Origin: Rhodobacterales bacterium
Lineage (GTDB): Bacteria; Pseudomonadota; Alphaproteobacteria; Caulobacterales; Hyphomonadaceae
DNA length: 64,000 nucleotides
Reading direction: 5' to 3'
NCBI GenBank assembly: GCA_014763715.1
Contig: JACXUV010000013.1
Span: forward strand, 50,365-114,364
Shown piece by piece: positions 8,673 through 15,516 of the stretch (the stretch's first letter is position 1; every line of letters begins with the position of its first letter). Both the position numbers and the translations under genes were made by a program. The notes under the pieces were generated by a model that saw only the letters and a program-made list of their open reading frames with translations, did not search any database and was not told where the DNA came from.

Positions 8673-10157
8673 ATGACCAAGCCACCTCTGCTGCCCGGCG
8701 AGTCCCGTCCGGAAGAAACCTTCCTCGCTGCGGCGAGCCATGAAATTCGCACGCCGCTGAACGGGATTCTCGGCACGGTTTCACTGTTGCTGGAGACGGA
8801 ACTGGAACCCTCCCAGCGGGAATATGCCGAGACCATCCGGCAGAGCGGGTCGCGCCTGCTCGATCTTCTGAACAATGTTCTGGACTATGCCCGCCTCGAT
8901 GCGGCTGCCATCGAACTCGAAACCGAGGCCTTCTGCCCGGTACGCCTTGGCCGCGAAGTGGTCGAGTTGCTCAGCCCGCGCGCGCACGCCGCCGGGCTTG
9001 ATATCGCCGCGCGCGCCTCCGACCTGCCGATGCCTTCCTATTCCGGCGATGCGGGCCGCATCCGTCAGATCCTGTTCAATCTGGTCGGCAATGCGCTGAA
9101 GTTCACGGAGCAGGGCGCGGTCCTTCTGGACATCTGTGCACATGCCGATGGGTTGGAATACCGTATCATCGACACAGGGCCCGGTATTGCGCCGGAAGAT
9201 CGCGAGCGCCTGTTCGAAGCCTTCCGTCAGAACAGCCGGCAGGACGCCTACAAGGATGGAGGCGTCGGTCTTGGCCTGGCCATCGTCAAGCGCCTGACGG
9301 ATCTGTTGGGCGGACAGATTGAGGTTTCCGGCGAGCCGGGCCTCGGCACCTGTTTCTCTGTGCGTTTGCCGCTGGCGAAAGCTGAACTGCCGCCCACGCA
9401 TGACCTGCCGGTGCTGGACGCTGTTGTGGGCCTTGCCGGCCTGCCGCCTGCGACGTGCCTGTCGGCGACATCGGCTCTGGTTGATGCGGTGGCCCAGCCG
9501 GTTTGCATCGACATTTCATCCGGCCATGTACCGCCGGAAGTGGATGTCCTTCTGCTCGGGGCGGAACAGCCTGAAGAAACCATTCGCACACTGGCCCGCA
9601 AGGCGCCGAGCCTGATCGTATTGCGGCCGGAAGACCGTGGCGCCATCGCCCGTTTCAAGGCGATGGGTTGTGTCGGCTGGCTGGTGCGTCCGCTGCGGGC
9701 GTCGTCGCTGGTGGAGCGGGTGTTTGTGGTGAAGGCGGGCGGCATGCCGGTGGAAGAGCCCGAAAAGCTGACCGGCGCCGGGCGCGTGCTGATCGCAGAC
9801 GACAATCCGGTCAATGCGATGATTGCACGGCGCGCCTTGGAATCGGCCGGATTTACGGTCACAGTTGCCTCCACAGGTGTTGAAGCGCTGGAGGCTGCGA
9901 AGAGCATGAATCCCGACCTGGTCCTGATGGATCTTCGTATGCCGGAAATGGATGGCTTCGAGGCCATGCGCCGCCTGCGTGCCGATGGTTCTGCTGTGCC
10001 ACTGATCGCTGTGTCTGCCGAGGTGAACTCCGATATCGAGCGTCAGGCCAGGCTGGCCGGTGCCAATGAGGTGGTCGCGAAACCGATTGAGCCGCAGGCG
10101 CTGCGTGCCCTTGCCATCCGCTGGACCGGCGCCGCGGACAAGGCCGGCGCCGCATGA
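8673..10157 (+). CDS. Hybrid sensor histidine kinase without an input domain
   Basis: A 494-residue protein: a HisKA dimerisation domain with phospho-acceptor His23 in ASHEIRTPLNGI, a HATPase_c domain (N box NLVGNALKF, G boxes DTGPGIAPED and GVGLGLAIVK), a degenerate receiver-like segment, and a C-terminal receiver with Asp420 in LVLMDLRMPEMDG. There is no membrane segment or PAS/GAF domain before the H box, so the input signal is unclear. The ATG at 8673 is preferred to an upstream TTG. Its stop overlaps the next gene's ATG by four bases, coupling it to an AmpG-like permease. Confidence 0.9.
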   Translation: MTKPPLLPGESRPEETFLAAASHEIRTPLNGILGTVSLLLETELEPSQREYAETIRQSGSRLLDLLNNVLDYARLDAAAIELETEAFCPVRLGREVVELLSPRAHAAGLDIAARASDLPMPSYSGDAGRIRQILFNLVGNALKFTEQGAVLLDICAHADGLEYRIIDTGPGIAPEDRERLFEAFRQNSRQDAYKDGGVGLGLAIVKRLTDLLGGQIEVSGEPGLGTCFSVRLPLAKAELPPTHDLPVLDAVVGLAGLPPATCLSATSALVDAVAQPVCIDISSGHVPPEVDVLLLGAEQPEETIRTLARKAPSLIVLRPEDRGAIARFKAMGCVGWLVRPLRASSLVERVFVVKAGGMPVEEPEKLTGAGRVLIADDNPVNAMIARRALESAGFTVTVASTGVEALEAAKSMNPDLVLMDLRMPEMDGFEAMRRLRADGSAVPLIAVSAEVNSDIERQARLAGANEVVAKPIEPQALRALAIRWTGAADKAGAA

Positions 10158-11908
10158 GCGGTGAAGCTGCCGCGCCCGTGAAGGCACCACCCTCCCGCGC
10201 GGCCCGTGCATTCAGGGCCCTGAAAGATCGCCGTATGGCGGCGATGCTGATCCTCGCCTTCGCTGCCAGCATTCCCTATGGCGCCATCGTTGGCGTGTTG
10301 ACCGCCTGGCTGACCCAGGAAGGTGTCGATACCGACACGATTGGCGTGCTTTCCCTGGTCGCGATTGGCTATTCCTTCAAATATCTCTGGGCCCCGTTGT
10401 TCCAGATGCCGCATGGCGTGCCATTCATTCCTGTTGGCGGCCGCCGGTCCTGGCTGATCCTCTGCCAGGCGTCGATTGCCGTGCTTCTTGCCGTGCTGGC
10501 CTTTTCAAACCCGCCTCAGAACATTGGCATCGTCGCGCTGATCTGTTTCGTAATCCTGATCCTCGGGCCGACGCATGACATCATCCTCGATGCCTGGCGG
10601 ATCGAGGTAGCCCGCTCGGATGAAGACAAGGATCTGATGTCCGCCCTCTACCAGTTCGGCTACAAATCTGGCGGGTTCATCTCCGGTTTTGTGGCGCTTC
10701 TGGTGGCTGCGCGCGGCGGATGGGCGGTGTCCTATGTGATGATGGCCGGCTTTGTCGGTCTGACCGTGCTGGGCAGCCTGTTGGCGCCCGAGCCGGAATA
10801 CAACAAGCACGAGCACACGACGCGGCTGAGCTTCCTGCCATCAGTGCCTACCCGCGAGGCAGCGCCTGCCGTTGCCTTCGTGGCGGCCTGCTGGGCTACG
10901 GCCTTTGGCATGATCGGCTATTTCGCGATCATGCGGCTGGGCTTCAATGCCGATATTTCCTCACGTGTGTTCGTGTCGGAGCAGGGGCCCATCATCGTCA
11001 GCCTGACCGTGATCGTGCCGTCGGTCGTGGCGGCGATCCTGCTGGTCCGCAACAAGGGCGTGGCCGTTGAGGCGCCGCTGTTCTCACCGGGGCAGAGCCG
11101 CGGCAGCAAGCTGATTTCGACACTGTTCCGCGCCATTTTCGACCCGCTGATGGACCTGATCTACCGGCTGCGCTGGTGGACAATTCTCGTGTTGGCGCTG
11201 GCGCTGACCTACCGGTTCACAGATGCCGTCTGGGGCTCTTTCGCCTATCCCTTCTATCTGCGGACAGATCTTGATGCCCTGGGGCACACGCTGGACGATG
11301 TGGCCATCGCGTCGAAATTCTTCGGCGTGATCGCAACCATTCTGGGTTCTTTGATCGGGGCGACGCTGATTGCCACGATCGGGCGGATGCCTGTCTTCTT
11401 CGTGGGCGGCGTCGTCGCGGCGGCGACCAACCTGCTCTATGCGGACCTTGCTTCAGGCGCGCATGCGGTAGATGCCTTCCTCGCTGTTACGCATCTCGAT
11501 GGGCCAATGATTGCCTTTGCCGACATGGCGGCGAAGCTGCAGCCACAGGAGATCATGTTGCCTGCCGATCACAGCCAGCGTCTGGCGCGGCTGATGATCA
11601 CTATTTTCGCAGAAAACATTGCCGGCGGTTTCGCACTGGTTGCGATGACGGCCTATCTGACGGCGGTGGTGAACCCGCGTTTCGCGGCCGTCCAGTATGC
11701 GCTGCTGGCTTCGCTTACCATGCTGATCGGCACGTTGGGGCGGCCATGGCTGGGGGCGATGATCGAGCAGAGCGGGTTCTACCCGGTCTTCATCGTCACA
11801 TTCTGGCTGGGCGGTGTTGCTGTTATACTGAGCTTGCTCGAATGGTGGCGTCAGGACCGGCTGGCGCGGATGATGAAGAAGGAAACGGCAAATGACACAG
11901 CGTCCTGA
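10154..11908 (+). CDS. AmpG-like MFS permease
   Basis: A 584-residue major facilitator with about 12-14 hydrophobic segments. The opening RAFRALKDRRMAAMLILAFAASIPYGAI and the following GYSFKYLWAPLF resemble AmpG, the inner-membrane importer of GlcNAc-anhydro-muropeptides in peptidoglycan recycling. It is longer than E. coli AmpG (about 490 residues), with an extended central loop near residues 210-330. Translational coupling to the histidine kinase in front suggests a shared regulatory unit. Substrate is inferred from family only. Confidence 0.8.
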   Translation: MSGEAAAPVKAPPSRAARAFRALKDRRMAAMLILAFAASIPYGAIVGVLTAWLTQEGVDTDTIGVLSLVAIGYSFKYLWAPLFQMPHGVPFIPVGGRRSWLILCQASIAVLLAVLAFSNPPQNIGIVALICFVILILGPTHDIILDAWRIEVARSDEDKDLMSALYQFGYKSGGFISGFVALLVAARGGWAVSYVMMAGFVGLTVLGSLLAPEPEYNKHEHTTRLSFLPSVPTREAAPAVAFVAACWATAFGMIGYFAIMRLGFNADISSRVFVSEQGPIIVSLTVIVPSVVAAILLVRNKGVAVEAPLFSPGQSRGSKLISTLFRAIFDPLMDLIYRLRWWTILVLALALTYRFTDAVWGSFAYPFYLRTDLDALGHTLDDVAIASKFFGVIATILGSLIGATLIATIGRMPVFFVGGVVAAATNLLYADLASGAHAVDAFLAVTHLDGPMIAFADMAAKLQPQEIMLPADHSQRLARLMITIFAENIAGGFALVAMTAYLTAVVNPRFAAVQYALLASLTMLIGTLGRPWLGAMIEQSGFYPVFIVTFWLGGVAVILSLLEWWRQDRLARMMKKETANDTAS

Positions 11909-12425
11909 GGGGCTGGGTGGCCATTGGTGGGTTTATGTCGTGATGGGGGTGCTGTCCCTGCTGGGCGGCATGTTCGCGCTTCTGAACCCCTATATCGCAT
12001 CGGTTTTCGTGCTGCAGCTTGTGGCCTTCCTGTTCATTTTCCTGGGTGTGATGCAGGTCGCTTTCACGCTGCGCTCTCCTTTCGGCCTGTCCTGGTTCGA
12101 CCTTGGCATGGGCGTGCTGCAGATCCTGCTGGGCGTTATGCTGGCGACAAATGTGCTGGGCGGCCTGGTATCGCTGACGCTGATCCTGGCGTTTCTGTTT
12201 ATGCTTGAGGGTGTGATCCTGGTGATGGCGGGGATCAATCTGCGCCCGTTCCGGTCGTGGATCTGGCTGGTGGTTGGCGGGGTCATCTCGATCCTGCTCG
12301 CCGTGTTCGTGCTAATGAACCTGCCGGAAGCGGCCGCGACACTGCTGGGCCTGTTGCTGGGAATCGACCTCATGTCGAACGGGCTGTGGCTGGTTGCGGC
12401 TGGGCTTACCCTGCGCGACCTCTAG
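11892..12425 (+). CDS. HdeD-family (DUF308) membrane protein
   Basis: A 177-residue protein with six evenly spaced hydrophobic helices and few charges, matching the HdeD/DUF308 family, some members of which are linked to acid resistance. The ATG lies 17 bp inside the 3-prime end of the permease gene, so the two are co-transcribed. Function in this organism is not known. Confidence 0.82.
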   Translation: MTQRPEGLGGHWWVYVVMGVLSLLGGMFALLNPYIASVFVLQLVAFLFIFLGVMQVAFTLRSPFGLSWFDLGMGVLQILLGVMLATNVLGGLVSLTLILAFLFMLEGVILVMAGINLRPFRSWIWLVVGGVISILLAVFVLMNLPEAAATLLGLLLGIDLMSNGLWLVAAGLTLRDL

Positions 12426-12525
12426 GCACGAGGCAGATCGGGGCGCCGGGAGGGAAGGGGCTGGTCCCCCGGCACGGTGCGCTCTAGGCTGGGCGGGAAC
12501 TCAATCCTGCCGGAGCTGATGCCTC

Positions 12526-12791
12526 ATGAAATCGCTGATCACTGCCGCCGCTGTCGCTTTCCTGCCGCTGGTGGCCTGCACCACACAGGACGGGGCGCCG
12601 ATCGCCGTGACTGCATCGCAGAGTGAGGTTGAGACCGCCGCGATCACGGCGCTGCTGAACGCGCAGGATGCGGCCTGGAACCGGGGGGACATCGATGCCT
12701 TCATGGACGGCTACTGGAAATCGCATTGATCCTGCGCAAGATGGGCGGCGAGTGGAAGATCGTGTCCGACACGACCACATCGGCCGGTTAG
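12526..12791 (+). pseudogene. DUF4440/SnoaL-like lipoprotein gene with internal out-of-frame deletion
   Basis: The first reading frame gives a 67-residue peptide: a lipoprotein signal (lipobox LVAC), then AAITALLNAQDAAWNRGDIDAFMDGYWKS, the start of an NTF2-like DUF4440 domain, ending at TGA 12727-12729. In another frame, 12726-12791 encodes LILRKMGGEWKIVSDTTTSAG and a stop, which is the characteristic C-terminal strand of the same domain. About 60-70 middle codons are missing and the frames no longer match. A decayed gene is more likely than a genuine short protein. Confidence 0.75.
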
Positions 12792-12900
12792 CGCCACCGG
12801 TCTGCCATGAAATGACCTCGCGCCGGTGGCTTGGCAGGCACGGGCTTTGGCGGCAAACAGTGCTCAGGCGGCGGCAATTCCGCATGAGTGGGGACCTGGC

Positions 12901-13794
12901 ATGAAGCGTGCGACACTGGACGTAACGACATCGAATTTTGCTCTGGAGCGTTCGATCGAGCGGCCCTGGTTCCGCAGTTTCATTACCGGCCTCATCATTT
13001 TCAACGCGGTCATTCTGGGCATCCTGACCTATGGGCATTCCCTGCCGGCGGGGCTGGCCTCCACGTTGGGGTTGATGGATCAGGCGATCACCTATGTTTT
13101 CGCGCTGGAAATCCTGCTGAAACTGGTCGTCTACCGTTTTCAGTTCTTCCGGGTGGGCTGGAACTGGTTCGATTTCATCGTTGTCGGCATCTCACTGATT
13201 CCGGGTGGCGAGGCCTTCAGTGTTCTGCGGGCGCTGCGTGTGCTGCGTGTGTTGCGCCTCCTGCACGTTGTGCCGGTGATGAAGCGGATTACCGAGGCGC
13301 TGCTGAAGGCTCTGCCGGGCATGGGCGCGATCGTCGCCGTGCTGGCGCTGGTGACCTATGTTGCCGCCGTGATGGCGACCAACATGTTCGGCAATACCGA
13401 GACAGAGGAAGTGCGCCAGCTGTTCGGGGACCTGCCCAGCTCTGCACTGTCATTGTTCCAGGTGATGACCATGGATGGCTGGCGTTTCGAGGTGATGCAG
13501 AAGGTGATCGACGACGGCCACCCGATGGCCTGGGTCTTCTTCCTGATTTTCATCTTCGTGGCGAGTTTTGCTATCCTCAACCTGTTCATCGCCCTGGTCG
13601 TTGATTCGCTGGCGGCAGAGCAGAAAGCTGTTCTGGAAGAAGGACTTGAGGAGCTGGAGGAGGAGTTCGAGGAAGAGCGCGGTGAAGCCGATGATGCGCG
13701 CCATGAAATCCTATCTATCCTGAAGCAATTGCAACAGGACGTAGCGGAGCTGAAGGCTGCTGCAGGCGGGCAGGCGCCTACGGGCGACGGATGA
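12901..13794 (+). CDS. BacNav-type voltage-gated cation channel
   Basis: A 297-residue six-helix ion-transport subunit that should form a homotetramer in the inner membrane. S4 carries a regular Arg ladder (R110, R113, R116, R119 in LRALRVLRVLRLL). The pore loop reads FQVMTMDGW, so the selectivity-filter position normally Glu in NaChBac-type TLESW is Asp192, followed by Gly193. S6 (FAILNLFIALVVD) leads into an acidic neck and a coiled coil (about 240-285), the usual BacNav C-terminal assembly domain. The ATG at 12901 is chosen because upstream sequence is non-homologous. Ion preference cannot be inferred safely. Confidence 0.88.
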   Translation: MKRATLDVTTSNFALERSIERPWFRSFITGLIIFNAVILGILTYGHSLPAGLASTLGLMDQAITYVFALEILLKLVVYRFQFFRVGWNWFDFIVVGISLIPGGEAFSVLRALRVLRVLRLLHVVPVMKRITEALLKALPGMGAIVAVLALVTYVAAVMATNMFGNTETEEVRQLFGDLPSSALSLFQVMTMDGWRFEVMQKVIDDGHPMAWVFFLIFIFVASFAILNLFIALVVDSLAAEQKAVLEEGLEELEEEFEEERGEADDARHEILSILKQLQQDVAELKAAAGGQAPTGDG

Positions 13795-13871
13795 CTCATT
13801 AAACAGGCTTCACGCAACTGTCAGCAACGCGGCCTCCCAAGGCTGGAAAATCCTGCTATAAGGCACGAACG

Positions 13872-14588
13872 ATGAGCCTGTGGACGCGACTTCTTGAAGG
13901 CGGCAAACGCCTTTTCGACCCCGACAGCATGCATGATGACGATCTCCGGGAAACGGGGAAAGTCTCGTGCGCGCCGGATCCGAACGATGTGGGCTTTACG
14001 GCAGCCGTCGTTGGGCTTGGAGCCAAGCTCGCCAAGGCGGATGGAACGGTTTCCGACAAGGAGATCATGGTCTTCTCCCGCGTCTTCCGCGCCCCGCCGG
14101 AAGAGGCTGACAATGTGCGCCGCGTCTTCAATCTCGCCCGCCAGACGGTGCGAGGCTATGAGGGTTATGCCCGGCGGATCGGCAAGCGCTACCACGACCG
14201 GCCATGCCTGCTGGAGGGCGTGATGGACGGCCTGTTCCAGATCGCCGGGGCTGATGGCGTCATTACGCAGGACGAGTTGACCTATTTGCGCAATGTTTCC
14301 GACGCATTCGGCTTCAGCGAGGCGACGTTCCGGCGGATCAAGGCAGCCCATATGGGGCCGGACCGTAACGATCCCTATCATGTGCTGGGCGTTGCCCATG
14401 ACGCAGAGTTCGATGTCATCCGCGCGGCCTATCGCCGGCTGATGGCGGACCATCACCCGGACCGGGTGATCCAGATGGGGGCGCCGCGTGAGTTCGAGGA
14501 CGCGGCCCATGCCAAGGCTGCCGCGATTACGGCGGCCTATGCCCAGATCCGCACGGAACGCGGCCTGCTGATCCGGCACGATTCCTGA
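13872..14588 (+). CDS. TerB-DnaJ co-chaperone (DjlA-like)
   Basis: A 238-residue protein: a TerB-like helical domain (about residues 38-160, with AKADGTVSDKEI and ADGVITQDE acidic motifs) followed by a J domain (about 168-235) whose HPD motif is in MADHHPDRV. J domains stimulate DnaK ATPase. It resembles DjlA but has no obvious N-terminal membrane anchor, so it is probably cytosolic. 77 bp separate it from the channel gene. Confidence 0.88.
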   Translation: MSLWTRLLEGGKRLFDPDSMHDDDLRETGKVSCAPDPNDVGFTAAVVGLGAKLAKADGTVSDKEIMVFSRVFRAPPEEADNVRRVFNLARQTVRGYEGYARRIGKRYHDRPCLLEGVMDGLFQIAGADGVITQDELTYLRNVSDAFGFSEATFRRIKAAHMGPDRNDPYHVLGVAHDAEFDVIRAAYRRLMADHHPDRVIQMGAPREFEDAAHAKAAAITAAYAQIRTERGLLIRHDS

Positions 14589-14678
14589 GCGCTGCACACG
14601 AATCTGTGAAGCACCGCCTGCGTTTCGTTGACGGGCGGCCATGATGCAGCCATGTTGAGGGGGCAAAAGGATTTTGCC

Positions 14679-14957
14679 ATGACCCAGACAGCCCAACACC
14701 CCAGCGGTTTCGATTTCTCCAGCGCCCTCCGCGGCAGCCTTGCCCTTCTGGTGCAGGTGATGATCGGCGTGATGCTGGTGCTGGCGGCCGGGATCGTGGC
14801 GGTGATGACCGCGCTGGCCGGTCTGATGCTGGGAGCGGCTGCGCTGGTGATGCGCTTTGCCGGTGGACGCCGGGTGCGCCGCCGGGCGGACTCTGCCGGA
14901 GAGGCACCTGTGACCCTGGAAGCCCGGCGCACGCCACGCGGCTGGACGGTGGAATAA
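14679..14957 (+). CDS. Small membrane protein, unknown function
   Basis: A 92-residue protein with one long or two closely packed hydrophobic helices (about residues 18-62), then an Arg-rich stretch GGRRVRRR and a polar tail. The start at 14679 follows AAAGGA at a good distance; an upstream ATG at 14652 or a TTG at 14628 would lengthen it. No family is recognised. It is followed by the TGTA repeats and a terminator. Confidence 0.6.
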   Translation: MTQTAQHPSGFDFSSALRGSLALLVQVMIGVMLVLAAGIVAVMTALAGLMLGAAALVMRFAGGRRVRRRADSAGEAPVTLEARRTPRGWTVE

Positions 14958-14969
14958 GTCCGCTTCCGG

Positions 14970-15014
14970 ACCATGTAAAACACCGTGTAAACACCATGTA
15001 TACACCATGTAAGC
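14970..15014 (+). repeat. Four tandem ~11-bp repeats ACCATGTAAAC with phased TGTA half-sites
   Basis: Units are ACCATGTAAAAC (14970-14981), ACCGTGTAAAC (14982-14992), ACCATGTATAC (14993-15003) and ACCATGTAAGC (15004-15014). Each holds TGTA, the half-site type bound by BlaI/MecI repressors, at about one helical turn. The array ends at the stem of a terminator and lies about 110 bp upstream of a blaI-like gene. Confidence 0.65.
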
Positions 15015-15037
15015 GGCCCGCCTCAGGCGGGCCGTTT
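15014..15037 (+). terminator. Rho-independent terminator before blaI-like gene
   Basis: CGGCCCGCC (15014-15022), loop TCA, GGCGGGCCG (15026-15034), then TTT. A nine-base-pair perfect G+C stem, with a short T run. It separates the upstream genes from the BlaI/M56 operon. Confidence 0.75.
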
Positions 15038-15065
15038 GCGTATCTGCTGTGCATTTGAGTGTCAC

Positions 15066-15094
15066 TTGACGTGAGCGCGCTACAAGTGTAGTGA
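15066..15094 (+). promoter_or_regulatory. Candidate promoter with BlaI-type operator
   Basis: CTACAAGTGTAG (15080-15091) is a CTACA-N2-TGTAG palindrome matching the BlaI/MecI operator type. It lies between a possible -35 TTGACG (15066-15071) and -10 TAGTGA (15089-15094, spacer 17), 29 bp before the repressor ATG. This placement would let the repressor control its own operon. Promoter elements are by eye. Confidence 0.6.
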
Positions 15095-15120
15095 ATCGGT
15101 GACCGATATAGTGAGGCACC

Positions 15121-15516
15121 ATGTCCCAGCCCAATTCCTCCGAACTCGCCGTGTTGAAGCACCTCTGGTCCGCCGGGCCGCAGAGTGTGCGGGAAGTGCA
15201 CGATGCCGTGGGGCCGGGGCAGGGCTGGAAGCCCTCCACCACGCGCACCGTGATTGCCCGGATGGAAGAGAAGGGCTGGGTTTCCCGCACTGACGTACAT
15301 GGAATGGCTGTCTTCTCCGCGGTGCTGGACCGTACCGCCACGCTGGGCGGGCTGGTCCGCCATCTGGCGCGTCAGGTGCTCGACATGGATGGCCCGATCC
15401 CAGCAGCCCTGTTTGCCGAAAGCCCGCACCTTTCCGATGCCGAGCTGGACGAACTGGACGCCATCATCAACGCCGCCGAAGACAGCCACAAGGCCGGGAA
15501 GGGGGGCAAGTCATGA
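15121..15516 (+). CDS. BlaI/MecI/CopY-family repressor
   Basis: A 131-residue winged-helix repressor: ELAVLKHLWSAGPQSVREVHDAV then KPSTTRTVIARMEEKGWV, the typical BlaI DNA-binding domain, followed by a C-terminal dimerisation region. BlaI proteins repress genes for antibiotic or envelope-stress responses and are released by proteolysis triggered by a partner M56 protease. The next gene, an M56 protease, overlaps it by four bases (ATGA). A matching operator lies upstream. No beta-lactamase gene is in the window, so the target response is unknown. Confidence 0.92.
   Translation: MSQPNSSELAVLKHLWSAGPQSVREVHDAVGPGQGWKPSTTRTVIARMEEKGWVSRTDVHGMAVFSAVLDRTATLGGLVRHLARQVLDMDGPIPAALFAESPHLSDAELDELDAIINAAEDSHKAGKGGKS

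Noticed and set aside
12793-12830. GCCACCGG / CCGGTGGC inverted repeat after the DUF4440 pseudogene
   Set aside because: Long 22-base loop and no T run; not convincing as a terminator.
13821-15341. 506-codon minus-strand open frame
   Set aside because: Antisense to the TerB-DnaJ gene, the small membrane protein and part of blaI; it spans a terminator and repeats and has no domain.
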